A stretch of DNA of 64,000 nucleotides. Source: Methanohalophilus portucalensis (GTDB lineage: Archaea; Halobacteriota; Methanosarcinia; Methanosarcinales; Methanosarcinaceae). Made by a program: the position numbers and the translations under genes. The notes beneath the pieces were generated by a model that was given only the letters and a program-made list of their open reading frames with translations, was not told the DNA's origin and ran no database searches. The stretch lies in assembly GCF_002761295.1 (NCBI RefSeq), contig NZ_CP017881.1, positions 1,351,069 to 1,415,068 on the forward strand, given 5' to 3'. Numbering within the stretch: the stretch's first letter is position 1; each line of letters starts with the position of its first letter. This document shows positions 47,907 to 57,065 of the stretch, one piece after another.

Positions 47907-49384
47907 AAAGGGGATTTGATAGGATGGATACAGAAGGACCGGAAATAGAAGGAATTGAACGGGTAGACAATGATATATGGCAAGTTCCCTTGGGATATAA
48001 GCCCGGAATGAGGGTGCCAGGCAGGATATATCTTTCAGATAAATTGTTCACCAATCTGGAAAAGGAAGCAGTGGACCAGGTAGCCAATGTGGCCACCCTG
48101 CCAGGAATACAGAAATTCTCAATGGCAATGCCCGATGCCCATGTAGGATATGGTTTCCCTATAGGGGGAGTTGCCGCTTTTGATGCCGAGGAAGGTATCA
48201 TAAGTCCCGGTGGTGTGGGATTTGACATCAACTGCGGTGTACGCCTGATCAGGTCCAATCTGGAAAAATCCGATGTGGACGGTAAAGTCAATAACCTGCT
48301 GGATTCCCTTTTTAAGGCCGTACCTTCGGGTGTGGGTTCAAAAAGCCGAATACGGGCATCGGAAAGTGAACTTGAAGAAATCTTCACCAATGGCTCCCGC
48401 TGGGCTGTGGAGGAGGGGTATGGTGTAGAAGCTGATCTCACCCACTGTGAAGGTGAAGGGTGCATCGAAGGAGGCGATCCTTCACAGGTTAGTGCCAAAG
48501 CCCACAAAAGGGGCAGACCTCAGCTCGGAACCCTGGGAAGTGGCAATCATTTCCTGGAATTGCAGTATGTGGATGAGATATATGATCCGGTCGCAGCTGA
48601 AGCCTTTAATCTCAAACAGGGCCAGCTTACTTTCATGGTCCATTGCGGATCACGGGGTGCGGGGCATCAGGTATGCACCGATCACCTGCGCAATCTCACC
48701 CGTGCAGTGGAGAAATACAAAATAGACCTGCCTGACAAGCAACTTGCCTGTGCACCGGCACAATCAGAAGAAGCCCAGGCCTATTTCGGTGCAATGGCCT
48801 CAGCTGCCAACTATGCCTGGACCAACCGCCAGATCATAATGCACCACTGTCGTGAAGTGTTCGGACAACAAATGAACATGGACGCGGATGAATTGGGCCT
48901 GGATCTGGTCTATGACGTGGCTCACAATGTCGCCAAACTGGAAGAACATGATGTAGATGGTGGAAAAAAACAGGTCTATGTACATCGCAAGGGTGCCACC
49001 CGTTCTTTTCCTGCAGGCCATCCCGATGTCCCGAAGGCTTACAGGGCTGTAGGCCAGCCAGTACTTATCCCGGGCAGTATGGGTACTCCTTCCTATGTGC
49101 TCTGCGGTAAGCAGTCAGCAATGGATGTATCCTTTGGAAGCGCCTGTCATGGTGCCGGTAGGGTAATGAGTCGCTCCGGTGCGAAACACACTTTCAGGGG
49201 AGAACAGATTCAAAAAGATCTCAGTGGTCAGGGCATCTCTGTCAGGGCAGCCCATCCTTCGGTCATTGCCGAAGAAGCACCAGGAGTCTACAAATCCAGC
49301 AGTGAGGTTGTGGATGTTGTTGACAGGCTTGGTATTGCAGGTAAGGTCGCCAAACTCATGCCTTTGGGTGTTGTAAAAGGTTAA
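47903..49384 (+). CDS. rtcB: RNA-splicing ligase RtcB
   Basis: The 493-residue protein joins tRNA exons with 2',3'-cyclic phosphate and 5'-OH ends, using GTP and Mn2+. Visible motifs are MPDAHVGYGFPIGGVAAF, GGVGFDINCGVR (metal Cys), GTLGSGNHFLEL, VHCGSRGAGHQ, GSACHGAGRVMSR and the guanylylated His in the HGAG motif. No intein is present, although RtcB inteins are common in archaea. Confidence 0.96.
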   Translation: MKRGFDRMDTEGPEIEGIERVDNDIWQVPLGYKPGMRVPGRIYLSDKLFTNLEKEAVDQVANVATLPGIQKFSMAMPDAHVGYGFPIGGVAAFDAEEGIISPGGVGFDINCGVRLIRSNLEKSDVDGKVNNLLDSLFKAVPSGVGSKSRIRASESELEEIFTNGSRWAVEEGYGVEADLTHCEGEGCIEGGDPSQVSAKAHKRGRPQLGTLGSGNHFLELQYVDEIYDPVAAEAFNLKQGQLTFMVHCGSRGAGHQVCTDHLRNLTRAVEKYKIDLPDKQLACAPAQSEEAQAYFGAMASAANYAWTNRQIIMHHCREVFGQQMNMDADELGLDLVYDVAHNVAKLEEHDVDGGKKQVYVHRKGATRSFPAGHPDVPKAYRAVGQPVLIPGSMGTPSYVLCGKQSAMDVSFGSACHGAGRVMSRSGAKHTFRGEQIQKDLSGQGISVRAAHPSVIAEEAPGVYKSSSEVVDVVDRLGIAGKVAKLMPLGVVKG

Positions 49385-49418
49385 AATTGAGAGAATATGA
49401 GGAAGGGAACACATTGTT

Positions 49419-49433
49419 TGAGGGGATGAATGG
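49419..49433 (+). repeat. Third copy of a 15-bp dispersed motif
   Basis: TGAGGGGATGAATGG followed by YTTTGC-like sequence matches two copies at 60611-60626 and 60645-60660. Here it lies 35 bases downstream of rtcB in non-coding DNA. The interval 49385-49576 contains no other recognisable feature. Confidence 0.5.
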
Positions 49434-49576
49434 TTTTGCTTGGTTACAGTAATTCTGTATTAAACCATATGACAGGTTCCGCTTCCTCACATTCCAATGG
49501 GTGACTATAATATTTAAAATGTTTGATTAATCCCCGTGTATTCACCGCTACTCATTTAATGTCCTAATGCTTTTTT

Positions 49577-50056
49577 ATGGCCATGACAAAAGAAGAATCA
49601 CGTATTAAACAGGTCCGCACCATGGCTGATTACCAGTTTGGCAAAGGCTGTGGAAACATTCTCTTTTCAGGTGAGATCACATTCAAGTTATCCCGGACAA
49701 AAAGGATCAGGCAGATATTTTCCGGAGGAAAACGTATGGCTACAGTACGTGCCAGGGATGGAATGTTCACTTTGAGTATTGAAGGGGCCTCATTGATCCA
49801 TTCCCATCTTCCAATACCGGGCTATCGCGTAATGATGTGTGAGGATGCGATCCCCTTTGTCTCAAAAGGGAAAACTGCCTTTGCCAAGCATGTGGAAAAC
49901 ATAGACCCCGATCTGAGGGCTGGAGATGAAGTTTTGCTTGTAGATAAACAGGACAATCTTATTGCTACAGGGCAGTTATTACTTGCCCCTGAAGAAGTTC
50001 TTGCCATGCAGAACGGCCCGGCTGTTGATGTCAGGGTTGGGGTGGATAGCAGCTGA
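49577..50056 (+). CDS. PUA-domain RNA-binding protein
   Basis: The 159-residue protein has an N-terminal domain like the C-terminal part of archaeal tRNA-guanine transglycosylase (VRTMADYQFGKGCGNILF, LSRTKRIRQIFSGGKRMATVRARDGMFTLSIEGA) and a C-terminal PUA domain (SKGKTAFAKHVENIDPDLRAGDEVLLVD). Such proteins are stand-alone partners or relatives of the archaeosine pathway. Binding of tRNA is likely; catalytic activity is not suggested. Two ATGs (49577, 49583) are possible, without a ribosome site, so it may be leaderless. Confidence 0.83.
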   Translation: MAMTKEESRIKQVRTMADYQFGKGCGNILFSGEITFKLSRTKRIRQIFSGGKRMATVRARDGMFTLSIEGASLIHSHLPIPGYRVMMCEDAIPFVSKGKTAFAKHVENIDPDLRAGDEVLLVDKQDNLIATGQLLLAPEEVLAMQNGPAVDVRVGVDSS

Positions 50057-50189
50057 TATGGAGCTGCAATCAAAATCTAAATATATATTCAACAAATAAG
50101 CATGTAAATTATATTGTACTTCCTCAGAAGGTGAAACTATCGAAGAAGACCAGCTCCTGAAAACCTTTGTAATTCCTCCAAATACGAAA

Positions 50190-51035
50190 ATGGAAGAACA
50201 TAATATTGTTCTGGATGAGGATATTATAGTAGGGAACCATTCCGATATACGCTACGGTATAATTGCTGATTCGGTGATAATCGGAGAAAGGGTATCTGTA
50301 TCAGGTGATGTACTTGCCAGGTCTGATATTCGCATAGATATCTGGTCAAAAATCGGTGGCAATGTGCGCTGTGGTGAAAATGGCTATATTGGCGAGTTTG
50401 TGAATATAGATGGCAAACTTTTCGTTAATGGAGACCTTGATGTTGGTAATGATGTAAAGATCAACAGAGGGTTTGAAGCTCATGGCTGGATAGTTGTTCG
50501 TAATCCCGTGCCTGTAATCACTTACATTTTCCTCTATATCTCCGAACTTCTACGTATGGGTAAGGGTGAAGAAGTAGAAAAGGCTATGAGTGAATTCTTT
50601 GAAGAGGAAGCAAAAGAGATCAGTTATGGTGCTATGGTAGTTCCCAACGGATCCCGCATATCTGCAGACTCTATAAGGGTACCCGGGGCAGCCACCATAG
50701 GAGATAGCTGCAGGCTCGTAGGTAATATAAGGGCTGAATCACTGGAAATGGGTGATACTACCACTTTGTATGGAAGTATCCGGACAGCCAGTGATATTGA
50801 GATCGGTGAAAATAATGCCATCCACGGTAACATTGTCTCCCGGGGCAGGGTTGTAGTGGGTAAAGGCACCCATATACTGGGAGAGATCAATGCTTACTCT
50901 ATCAGGATTCATGAGGATTCAAGGGTCGATGGTATTATGCGAGCCACCGGTGGCACCACATTCATACGTGAAGAAGAAGAGGTCGCCCGGGACAGGGAAC
51001 TGATAAAACTGGACATAGCAGACCAACCACAATAA
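50190..51035 (+). CDS. Bactofilin-like beta-helix protein
   Basis: The 281-residue protein consists of short repeats with a hydrophobic-x-hydrophobic-Gly pattern (SVIIGERVSVSGDVLARSDIRI, ATIGDSCRLVGNIRAESLEMG, GEINAYSIRIHEDSRVDG), typical of polymer-forming bactofilins or related parallel beta-helices, with a helical insert at about residues 105-145. It would form a cytoskeletal or surface scaffold, or could be an acyltransferase-like helix without a catalytic His. The reading frame continues 17 codons upstream from the ATG (EEDQLLKTFVIPPNTK) to an ATC preceded by AGGTGA, but contains no usual start codon there, so the true start is uncertain. Confidence 0.7.
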   Translation: MEEHNIVLDEDIIVGNHSDIRYGIIADSVIIGERVSVSGDVLARSDIRIDIWSKIGGNVRCGENGYIGEFVNIDGKLFVNGDLDVGNDVKINRGFEAHGWIVVRNPVPVITYIFLYISELLRMGKGEEVEKAMSEFFEEEAKEISYGAMVVPNGSRISADSIRVPGAATIGDSCRLVGNIRAESLEMGDTTTLYGSIRTASDIEIGENNAIHGNIVSRGRVVVGKGTHILGEINAYSIRIHEDSRVDGIMRATGGTTFIREEEEVARDRELIKLDIADQPQ

Positions 51036-51049
51036 AAAGGTGTTCTTTT

Positions 51050-52213
51050 TTGAGTGAAACTACTGAGATTTATAACTCTATTGTAGAGAAAGATTCAAAA
51101 TACGTTATGCAAAACTACGGTCGTTATCCTATCGCACTGGATAAGGGAGCAGGCGCTCTTGTATGGGATATTGCCGGCAAACAGTATATCGATTGCGTTG
51201 CAGGAATAGCCGTAAACAATGTGGGACATTGCCACCCCAAAGTTGTTAAAGCAATACAGGAACAGGCAGCCAAACTCATCCATGTATCCAATCTCTATTA
51301 TACCAATGTACAGGCTGACCTTGCAGAAAAGCTGTCACAGGTTACCGGCATGGATCGCCTGTTCTTCTGCAATTCCGGCACCGAGGCCGTAGAAGCTGCT
51401 ATGAAACTGGCCCGTGCACATTCTGGGAAAAAAAATTTCGTGGCTGCAGAAGGCTCATTCCACGGCAGGACAATGGGGGCACTTGCAGTAACTTCCAAAG
51501 AGGCTTACAGGAAACCCTTTGAACCTCTCTCTGGCAGGGTTGATTTTGTACCTTATGATAATTCCCCGGCGATTGCAGATGCTATTGATTCGGATACAGC
51601 AGCGGTAATTTTGGAGCCCATCCAGGGAGAGGGTGGTGTCAATGTTCCTTCCTCAAATTACCTTAAAGAGGTCAGGGAAATTTGTGATGAGACCGACACT
51701 CTGTTGATATTCGATGAGGTGCAGACTGGTTTCGGGCGTACGGGCAAGTGGTTCTGTAAGGATTATTTCAATGTGTCCCCGGATATAATGACAATGGCCA
51801 AAGCACTTGGAGGCGGATTTCCAATGGGTGCCATTGCAAGCAGGGAAGGTATTGTTTTCCAGAAGGGCCAGCATGCCGCAACCTTTGGCGGAGGTCCCCT
51901 TGCCTGTGCAGCAGCCCTGGCATCCATTAATGCAATTGAAAAAGAAGGACTCGTGGAAAGGTCCCGCATTATGGGTGAGTATTTTGTGAAGAAACTGGAA
52001 GGTTTAAACCGTGAGGATTTCCTGGAAATCCGGGGTAAAGGATTGATGATGGGCGTACGTGTGAAGGACTCATGTGCGGAGATGGTAACTGCGGGCCTTG
52101 AGAAAGGTGTGCTCCTCAATTGCACAGCAGGCAACATCCTGCGTATGGTGCCTCCTCTTGTCATAACCGAAGAACAGGTGGATTCGGTGGTGGATGTAAT
52201 TGGCAAGTTATGA
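51050..52213 (+). CDS. argD: Acetylornithine aminotransferase
   Basis: This 387-residue PLP enzyme of fold type I makes N-acetylornithine in arginine synthesis. It has [33 protein letters not shown], the [17 protein letters not shown] stretch and PLP lysine in [15 protein letters not shown]. The start is TTG with AGGTG before it. HisC follows with a 14-base overlap. A general class III aminotransferase role is possible but the motifs fit ArgD well. Confidence 0.92.
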   Translation: MSETTEIYNSIVEKDSKYVMQNYGRYPIALDKGAGALVWDIAGKQYIDCVAGIAVNNVGHCHPKVVKAIQEQAAKLIHVSNLYYTNVQADLAEKLSQVTGMDRLFFCNSGTEAVEAAMKLARAHSGKKNFVAAEGSFHGRTMGALAVTSKEAYRKPFEPLSGRVDFVPYDNSPAIADAIDSDTAAVILEPIQGEGGVNVPSSNYLKEVREICDETDTLLIFDEVQTGFGRTGKWFCKDYFNVSPDIMTMAKALGGGFPMGAIASREGIVFQKGQHAATFGGGPLACAAALASINAIEKEGLVERSRIMGEYFVKKLEGLNREDFLEIRGKGLMMGVRVKDSCAEMVTAGLEKGVLLNCTAGNILRMVPPLVITEEQVDSVVDVIGKL

Positions 52214-53285
52214 ACTGGTAAAACCTGAGATCAGGTCGATAGCTCCCTATGTGCCGGGTAAATCGATTGCCGAGATCGCTGAAAAATATAATCTGGAACC
52301 CGATTCGATTATCAAACTCGGCTCAAACGAAAATCCCTTGGGTCCTTCTCCGGCAGCAGTCAGTGCCCTGGAGGAAGCTGCCGCCACTGTGAATATTTAC
52401 CCTTCGGCAGATGCCAGGGAACTTGTGGATGCAATATCTGCTTATGTTGGTATGCCCCCGGCCAATATTGTGGCATCCGGTCCGGGTATGGATGGTTTGC
52501 TTGACGGCCTGATGAGAATGCTCATATCTGAAGAATCGGAAGTTGTAATTACAACTCCTACCTTTTCCTATTACGAGATTTCTGCAACTGCATGTGGTGC
52601 AAAACCGGTATTTGTGAAACGCAATGAAAAATTTGACTTGGATATTGACAGGGTCATTGCTGCGGTGAATGAGAATACAAAAGTCGTCTTCATATGTTCT
52701 CCCAACAACCCTTCGGGCAATGTCACTGCTGAAAAAGAACTGCGCAGGTTGCTGGATTCGGTTGCATGCCTGGTCTTTGTGGACGAGGCCTATGTGGAAT
52801 TTGCAGGCTCAGATATTGCATCTCTTGTAGGGGAATATGATAATCTTGTTGTTGGCAGGACCTTTTCCAAAGCCTTCGGACTGGCAGGTTTAAGACTTGG
52901 CTACGGCATAATGCCTGCCTGGCTTAAGGTCGAATATATGAAAGCTGCTACTCCATTCAATGTAAGTGCACCGGCTGTTGCAGCAGGTATTGCTGCCCTT
53001 TCTGACAAAGAGCATCTGGAGGCCAGCCAACAGATGGTAATCGAGGGTCGTAAATATTTGCAGGCAAACCTGCCTTTCAAAGTATATGAGTCACAGGCTA
53101 ATTTTATACTTGTGGACGTTGCCCCCTATGGTGCAAAGGATGTATGCGACCACCTGTTGCGCAGGGGAGTAATTGTCAGGGATTGCACTTCTTTCCGTGA
53201 TGCAGGTAATTCTTTTATCAGGGTCACTGTAGGTACAAAAGAACAAAATGAAAGAGTTGTGGAAGGCTTTTCGACCTATTTATGA
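52200..53285 (+). CDS. hisC: Histidinol-phosphate aminotransferase
   Basis: The 361-residue PLP enzyme converts imidazole-acetol phosphate to histidinol phosphate. Family features: [36 protein letters not shown] and the PLP lysine in [18 protein letters not shown], with the C-terminal [15 protein letters not shown]. The TTG start at 52200 has GGTGGATG before it and lies inside argD, so the two aminotransferases are coupled. The 3' end overlaps the convergent mptD gene by 6 bases. Confidence 0.94.
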   Translation: MASYELVKPEIRSIAPYVPGKSIAEIAEKYNLEPDSIIKLGSNENPLGPSPAAVSALEEAAATVNIYPSADARELVDAISAYVGMPPANIVASGPGMDGLLDGLMRMLISEESEVVITTPTFSYYEISATACGAKPVFVKRNEKFDLDIDRVIAAVNENTKVVFICSPNNPSGNVTAEKELRRLLDSVACLVFVDEAYVEFAGSDIASLVGEYDNLVVGRTFSKAFGLAGLRLGYGIMPAWLKVEYMKAATPFNVSAPAVAAGIAALSDKEHLEASQQMVIEGRKYLQANLPFKVYESQANFILVDVAPYGAKDVCDHLLRRGVIVRDCTSFRDAGNSFIRVTVGTKEQNERVVEGFSTYL

Positions 53286-53642
53286 GAGGCTTTCGACCTC
53301 ATTTATTTCCATAAGTGGGTAATCCAGTTCTTTGTTGTATGCCATTGATGCCCGGATTCTGATATCTCCATGGATTACTTGCAGAGCCACTGACAACATT
53401 TTTCCTTCAAGTTCGCAGTATCCGAATTCACCATTTAATTTTGAGGCTATCATTTCCCTGTTTATATTTACATTGATCTCTTCAACAAAAGGCTGTACAG
53501 AAATACTTTCAGCAATGGCTTTTTCCAGGCTATCCACATTTTGCAGGTTAAGGGGTGAACCCGTGAACTGGTGATAGAGGGCTCCCAGTTTGATCCCTGC
53601 CTCAAAAGCAGCCATTTGTGAATCATCAGGTCTCATTTCCAT
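53280..53642 (-). CDS. mptD: Archaeal dihydroneopterin aldolase (MptD family)
   Basis: The 120-residue protein has the pattern of the archaeal DHNA family: [45 protein letters not shown] and [12 protein letters not shown]. MptD makes 6-hydroxymethyl-dihydropterin for tetrahydromethanopterin and is unrelated to bacterial FolB. It is a lone minus-strand gene that ends convergently with hisC. Confidence 0.75.
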   Translation of the reverse strand: MEMRPDDSQMAAFEAGIKLGALYHQFTGSPLNLQNVDSLEKAIAESISVQPFVEEINVNINREMIASKLNGEFGYCELEGKMLSVALQVIHGDIRIRASMAYNKELDYPLMEINEVESLS

Positions 53643-53745
53643 GATTAGTGGGATGGCAGAGTGCTATTTATATTTGTGGATGGGGTACATTTTTACATAG
53701 TATCAGGTATAAGGTGGTATGGTTACAAAATAAGGAGTATATTCC

Positions 53746-54237
53746 ATGAGTACGCTTGAAAACCTTGAAGGAGCATTTGCCGGTGAATCCATGGCAAACC
53801 GCAAGTATCTGGCCTTTGCAAAAAAAGCTGATGAAGAAGGCTATCCTCAGATAGCGAAACTGTTCAGGGCCGCCGCAGAGGCTGAGACCATTCATGCTCA
53901 CAATCACCTTGGCATAATGGATGGCATAAAGAGCACAGAGGAAAACCTCAAAGAAGCTATTGAAGGGGAAACCTATGAATTCGAAACAATGTATCCTGAA
54001 TTCATAACACAGGCAAAAGAGGAAGGTAACGGTAAGGCTGCCTGGAGTTTTGATGTTGCCAATCAGGTAGAAGCAATTCATGCCGGACTTTACAAAAAAG
54101 CCCTTGATAATGCAGGCAACAATGAAGAGGTTGAGTATTACGTATGTGAAGTTTGTGGCAATACTGTAGAAAATGGTGCACCGGACGTATGTCCGATTTG
54201 TGGTGCTCCAGCTTCTAAGTTCAAGAAAATTGATTAA
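53746..54237 (+). CDS. Rubrerythrin
   Basis: The 163-residue protein has a ferritin-like diiron domain (EGAFAGESMANRKYLAFAKKA, EAETIHAHNHL, EAIEGETYEFETMYPEF, EAIHAGLY) and a C-terminal rubredoxin domain with CEVCG and CPICG. It reduces hydrogen peroxide in the cytoplasm of anaerobes. AGGAG precedes the ATG. It is a single gene followed by a terminator-like hairpin. Confidence 0.95.
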   Translation: MSTLENLEGAFAGESMANRKYLAFAKKADEEGYPQIAKLFRAAAEAETIHAHNHLGIMDGIKSTEENLKEAIEGETYEFETMYPEFITQAKEEGNGKAAWSFDVANQVEAIHAGLYKKALDNAGNNEEVEYYVCEVCGNTVENGAPDVCPICGAPASKFKKID

Positions 54238-54239
54238 AG

Positions 54240-54275
54240 TGTCCTGTTGATTAGGACATCTTCTTCTATTTTTTA
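54240..54275 (+). terminator. Hairpin and T-rich tract after rubrerythrin
   Basis: TGTCCT (54240-54245) pairs with AGGACA (54253-54258) around a 7-base loop, followed by a T-rich tract. It starts one base after the stop codon region and fits the 3' end of the rubrerythrin transcript. Confidence 0.5.
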
Positions 54276-54407
54276 TTTATTGCTGCTGCCTGTCGGTTTT
54301 GATTCAACATTTTTATTTTTCTTAATTAATATACAGTATTTTATGTACACTAATTGTATATTCATTGCCATATTTATTATCCCTATGGTCATGGAACAAT
54401 ACGGTTA

Positions 54408-55703
54408 ATGGAATCTGGGAATTATTCGTTTACCAGCGTTGTATTTTATTCTATTATTGCGGTATTCTTGTTTTGTGTGCTGGCAACTTCTACGGCTTGC
54501 GCTGAATGGGAACAGAATGAATTAGAAGTGAATTCTGTATATGAAGTCGGGTCAGGGGTTGTCCATGTCACAAAAGAGATCACTTTTACCAACAAGGATG
54601 AAAATACCAGCTACTGGCAGGGATTTTACTCTTCATTAAACTATCCTGTTCCTCCGGATCATTCGAATCTTTGTTCCTATGACGATTCCTCTGAAGTGAG
54701 TTTCAAAAAAGCTGAAGATGGCGTAGACTATTACATTTTCATATTCAATGGGGATGTGTGGTATGGGGATAGTTACACTTTCACAATGGAATACGATGTC
54801 CGGACAGATCCCATCTATACTACTTTCATAATCATGGAACAATCAGATTCTGGAAAGGTGGAACTCATTGTACCTGATGACTATGAAACATGCCTGGAAG
54901 ATGTGGGTTATGGAAAAGAAAATCTAACCGATCGCGTAGTTTATACGTTTGGAAATGAAAGTTTCCAGCAGATTCCTTTGCGGATTGATTGTATAAAAAC
55001 AGTGGACATCATGGTCGCCAGTGAAGTTGTTTCCCTGGAAGGCAGGAACGTCAACATCAGTGTGGAATACCGGAAAGGAAATTATGAATGGGCACAAGGG
55101 GTGCTGGACAAAACGGCTACCTATCTTCCCTTGCTGGAGGATGTCTGGGGCGTCCCTTTTCCGGGCAATTCAGATCTCATTATCAGGGAATCTTCAATTG
55201 CAGAAACGAAGGGTTACGATGGTTTCAATTATGGTAATGGTACAATATCCCTTCTACATTCAGCAGATGACCGTGTGCTGATACATGAACTTTCCCACGG
55301 CTGGACTCATGCATGCAATTTTGAGCAACTCTGGATGCATGAAGGTTATGCCAACCTGTATACTTTCCTGGTATTAAAACAAACAAATCCTAAAAAGGCC
55401 CTTGCTATGAAATCCGAACTTGAGGGGGATTATGGCAAAAAAGAACAACAGTTTGCACAGGCTCTTGATGGCTGGTCTATTCCTGATGAGTATAACACTT
55501 CCAGCTCAGAAAGGATTGGCTATGGTTACAGTAAATCTTTTGTTTTCGTATCGGATATTTATGAAAAAGTTGGTTTTGAAAGAATGCAAATCGCCAACAG
55601 GAAGTTGCTGACCGACGGTAGTGTGGATACGTCTGATCATATCTCAATAATTGAATCGGTTTCAGGCAAAGATTTCGATGAAACGTATTCTAATTTTGTC
55701 TGA
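54408..55703 (+). CDS. Secreted or membrane gluzincin metallopeptidase
   Basis: ATG 54408 places a strong hydrophobic signal segment (VVFYSIIAVFLFCVLATSTACA) near the N-terminus, ending in a cleavable-looking ACA. The 431-residue protein then has a beta-rich region and a zinc site HELSH (His293) with a second Glu in WMHEGYANLY. The spacing to that Glu is 14 residues, shorter than the 18 of M1 aminopeptidases. It is probably an extracellular peptidase of the M1/M61-like clan. No clear C-terminal anchor is visible. Substrate unknown. Confidence 0.8.
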   Translation: MESGNYSFTSVVFYSIIAVFLFCVLATSTACAEWEQNELEVNSVYEVGSGVVHVTKEITFTNKDENTSYWQGFYSSLNYPVPPDHSNLCSYDDSSEVSFKKAEDGVDYYIFIFNGDVWYGDSYTFTMEYDVRTDPIYTTFIIMEQSDSGKVELIVPDDYETCLEDVGYGKENLTDRVVYTFGNESFQQIPLRIDCIKTVDIMVASEVVSLEGRNVNISVEYRKGNYEWAQGVLDKTATYLPLLEDVWGVPFPGNSDLIIRESSIAETKGYDGFNYGNGTISLLHSADDRVLIHELSHGWTHACNFEQLWMHEGYANLYTFLVLKQTNPKKALAMKSELEGDYGKKEQQFAQALDGWSIPDEYNTSSSERIGYGYSKSFVFVSDIYEKVGFERMQIANRKLLTDGSVDTSDHISIIESVSGKDFDETYSNFV

Positions 55704-55800
55704 TAAGTTGTTAGGATAAAAACTGACATACTTCCCATGCATATTGGGGCAATTTATGGATGGATTTTTTTCTTGCTTTTGTATATTTATTTTCTATAGT

Positions 55801-55893
55801 GATTGCGTTGTGTTGTAATTAATGTATATATGGTAAAGCAGACAACTGTCTGCATTAATCGCCTGATAAAACTAATATATATTTAACGCAATC
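55801..55893. promoter_or_regulatory. Nested inverted repeats and promoter before capC
   Basis: A perfect 9-bp inverted repeat (GATTGCGTT at 55801-55809, AACGCAATC at 55885-55893) encloses an inner palindrome GCAGACA-AC-TGTCTGC (55838-55853). A TATA-like TAATATATATTTA lies at 55873-55885, just inside the right arm and about 20 bases before the ATG. The arrangement suggests operator sites around the capC-capB promoter. Confidence 0.5.
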
Positions 55894-55901
55894 TATTATC
55901 T

Positions 55902-57065
55902 ATGCTTATTGCGGTAATATTGGCGATAATTGGAATTCTGGAAGTAATCATATTGACCCAGTTGTTTGGTTACCGTCTAGGAGGGGTTATTGTTGTTCCT
56001 GTGCTTGCCATCTATACATGCAAAAATTTCTTAATGTTGCCATTATTCATCGTAGGTGTCATTATTGCTTATATGGGCCTTCTCTACCTGCAGAAGAATA
56101 CAATGATATATGGAAGGAATGAACTCGTTGCAACATTACTGATGGGTTCGGTATTTCCAGTGCTGGGCCTTTTCTCCCTGAAGGGTATTGGTTACGATTT
56201 CACTGATGTTGTATTCTTCGGTAGTATTCTTCCCGGGCTGGCGGCTTATAATTATTCCCGTATAAAGCCTCAATACAGGGTAGCGGATATATTGACTTCT
56301 ATAGGTATTTTCCTGGGGCTGGTCGCAGCAGCCTGGGTGCTGATCAATCCCTTTATAGCTGAAACAATTGGCAGTCTCACTCCGCCAATTCTTTTCAGCC
56401 CTACATCAGATCTAGCTTTATTAAAACAGGCTGCAGTGGATGTTTATCCTGCCTCTTCAATTATGAACCGCTTTTCTGCTTTTATCCTGTTCATCGTTTC
56501 TCTGGCATTTTCGGAAATTGTCAGGCAATCCTATGGAATTCGTGTAGGAGTGGTTTCAATGGCCATCCTGGCTATCTTCAGTCTGGAAAACAAGTGGTTC
56601 CTGATGCTTTACTTTTTCAACCTGATTGCTTCTTTCATATGTATAACTATAATCCAGAAAGCAACTCTGCTTTATGGGCGAAATCTCATAGGGCTTGGAA
56701 CTTCTGTCTCTCTGGCGCTAACAATTCCTTTTGTATTCATTTTCCCGGTATCCCGTGGTTTGTCCATCTTTTTTTTGGGTTTGATTGCTGGTCTTAATGC
56801 CTATAATCTGCATGTCACTCCTCCTGCTGAGAGGAAATTGTTCATTCCCTTACAGGTATCCATCCTGGCTCCTCTCCTAATTCTGGCTGCCGTATTAGGG
56901 CAAGGCCAACAAGGGGGATTATTCAATGAGTTGGGAATCTATCAGGTATTTCTGGCCTTTTTGGCCTTTGCTATATCAATAGCCTTTGTGAAAATCAACT
57001 GGGTAGGTAAACCCCTGGAAAAAACTGTATGGGATGCTTCCCTGTTCTCGGAGGGGGATGAATGA
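55902..57065 (+). CDS. CapC/PgsC-like membrane protein, duplicated
   Basis: The 387-residue protein has about ten hydrophobic helices in two homologous halves. Both contain a YGRN motif (MIYGRNELVATLLMG; LLYGRNLIGLGTSV) and a G-L-x-A-Y-N motif (LPGLAAYNYS; IAGLNAYNLH). CapC in Bacillus is about 150 residues and works with CapB to make and export poly-gamma-glutamate; this is a fused double version. No ribosome site precedes the ATG. It overlaps the CapB-like gene by 4 bases. Confidence 0.78.
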   Translation: MLIAVILAIIGILEVIILTQLFGYRLGGVIVVPVLAIYTCKNFLMLPLFIVGVIIAYMGLLYLQKNTMIYGRNELVATLLMGSVFPVLGLFSLKGIGYDFTDVVFFGSILPGLAAYNYSRIKPQYRVADILTSIGIFLGLVAAAWVLINPFIAETIGSLTPPILFSPTSDLALLKQAAVDVYPASSIMNRFSAFILFIVSLAFSEIVRQSYGIRVGVVSMAILAIFSLENKWFLMLYFFNLIASFICITIIQKATLLYGRNLIGLGTSVSLALTIPFVFIFPVSRGLSIFFLGLIAGLNAYNLHVTPPAERKLFIPLQVSILAPLLILAAVLGQGQQGGLFNELGIYQVFLAFLAFAISIAFVKINWVGKPLEKTVWDASLFSEGDE

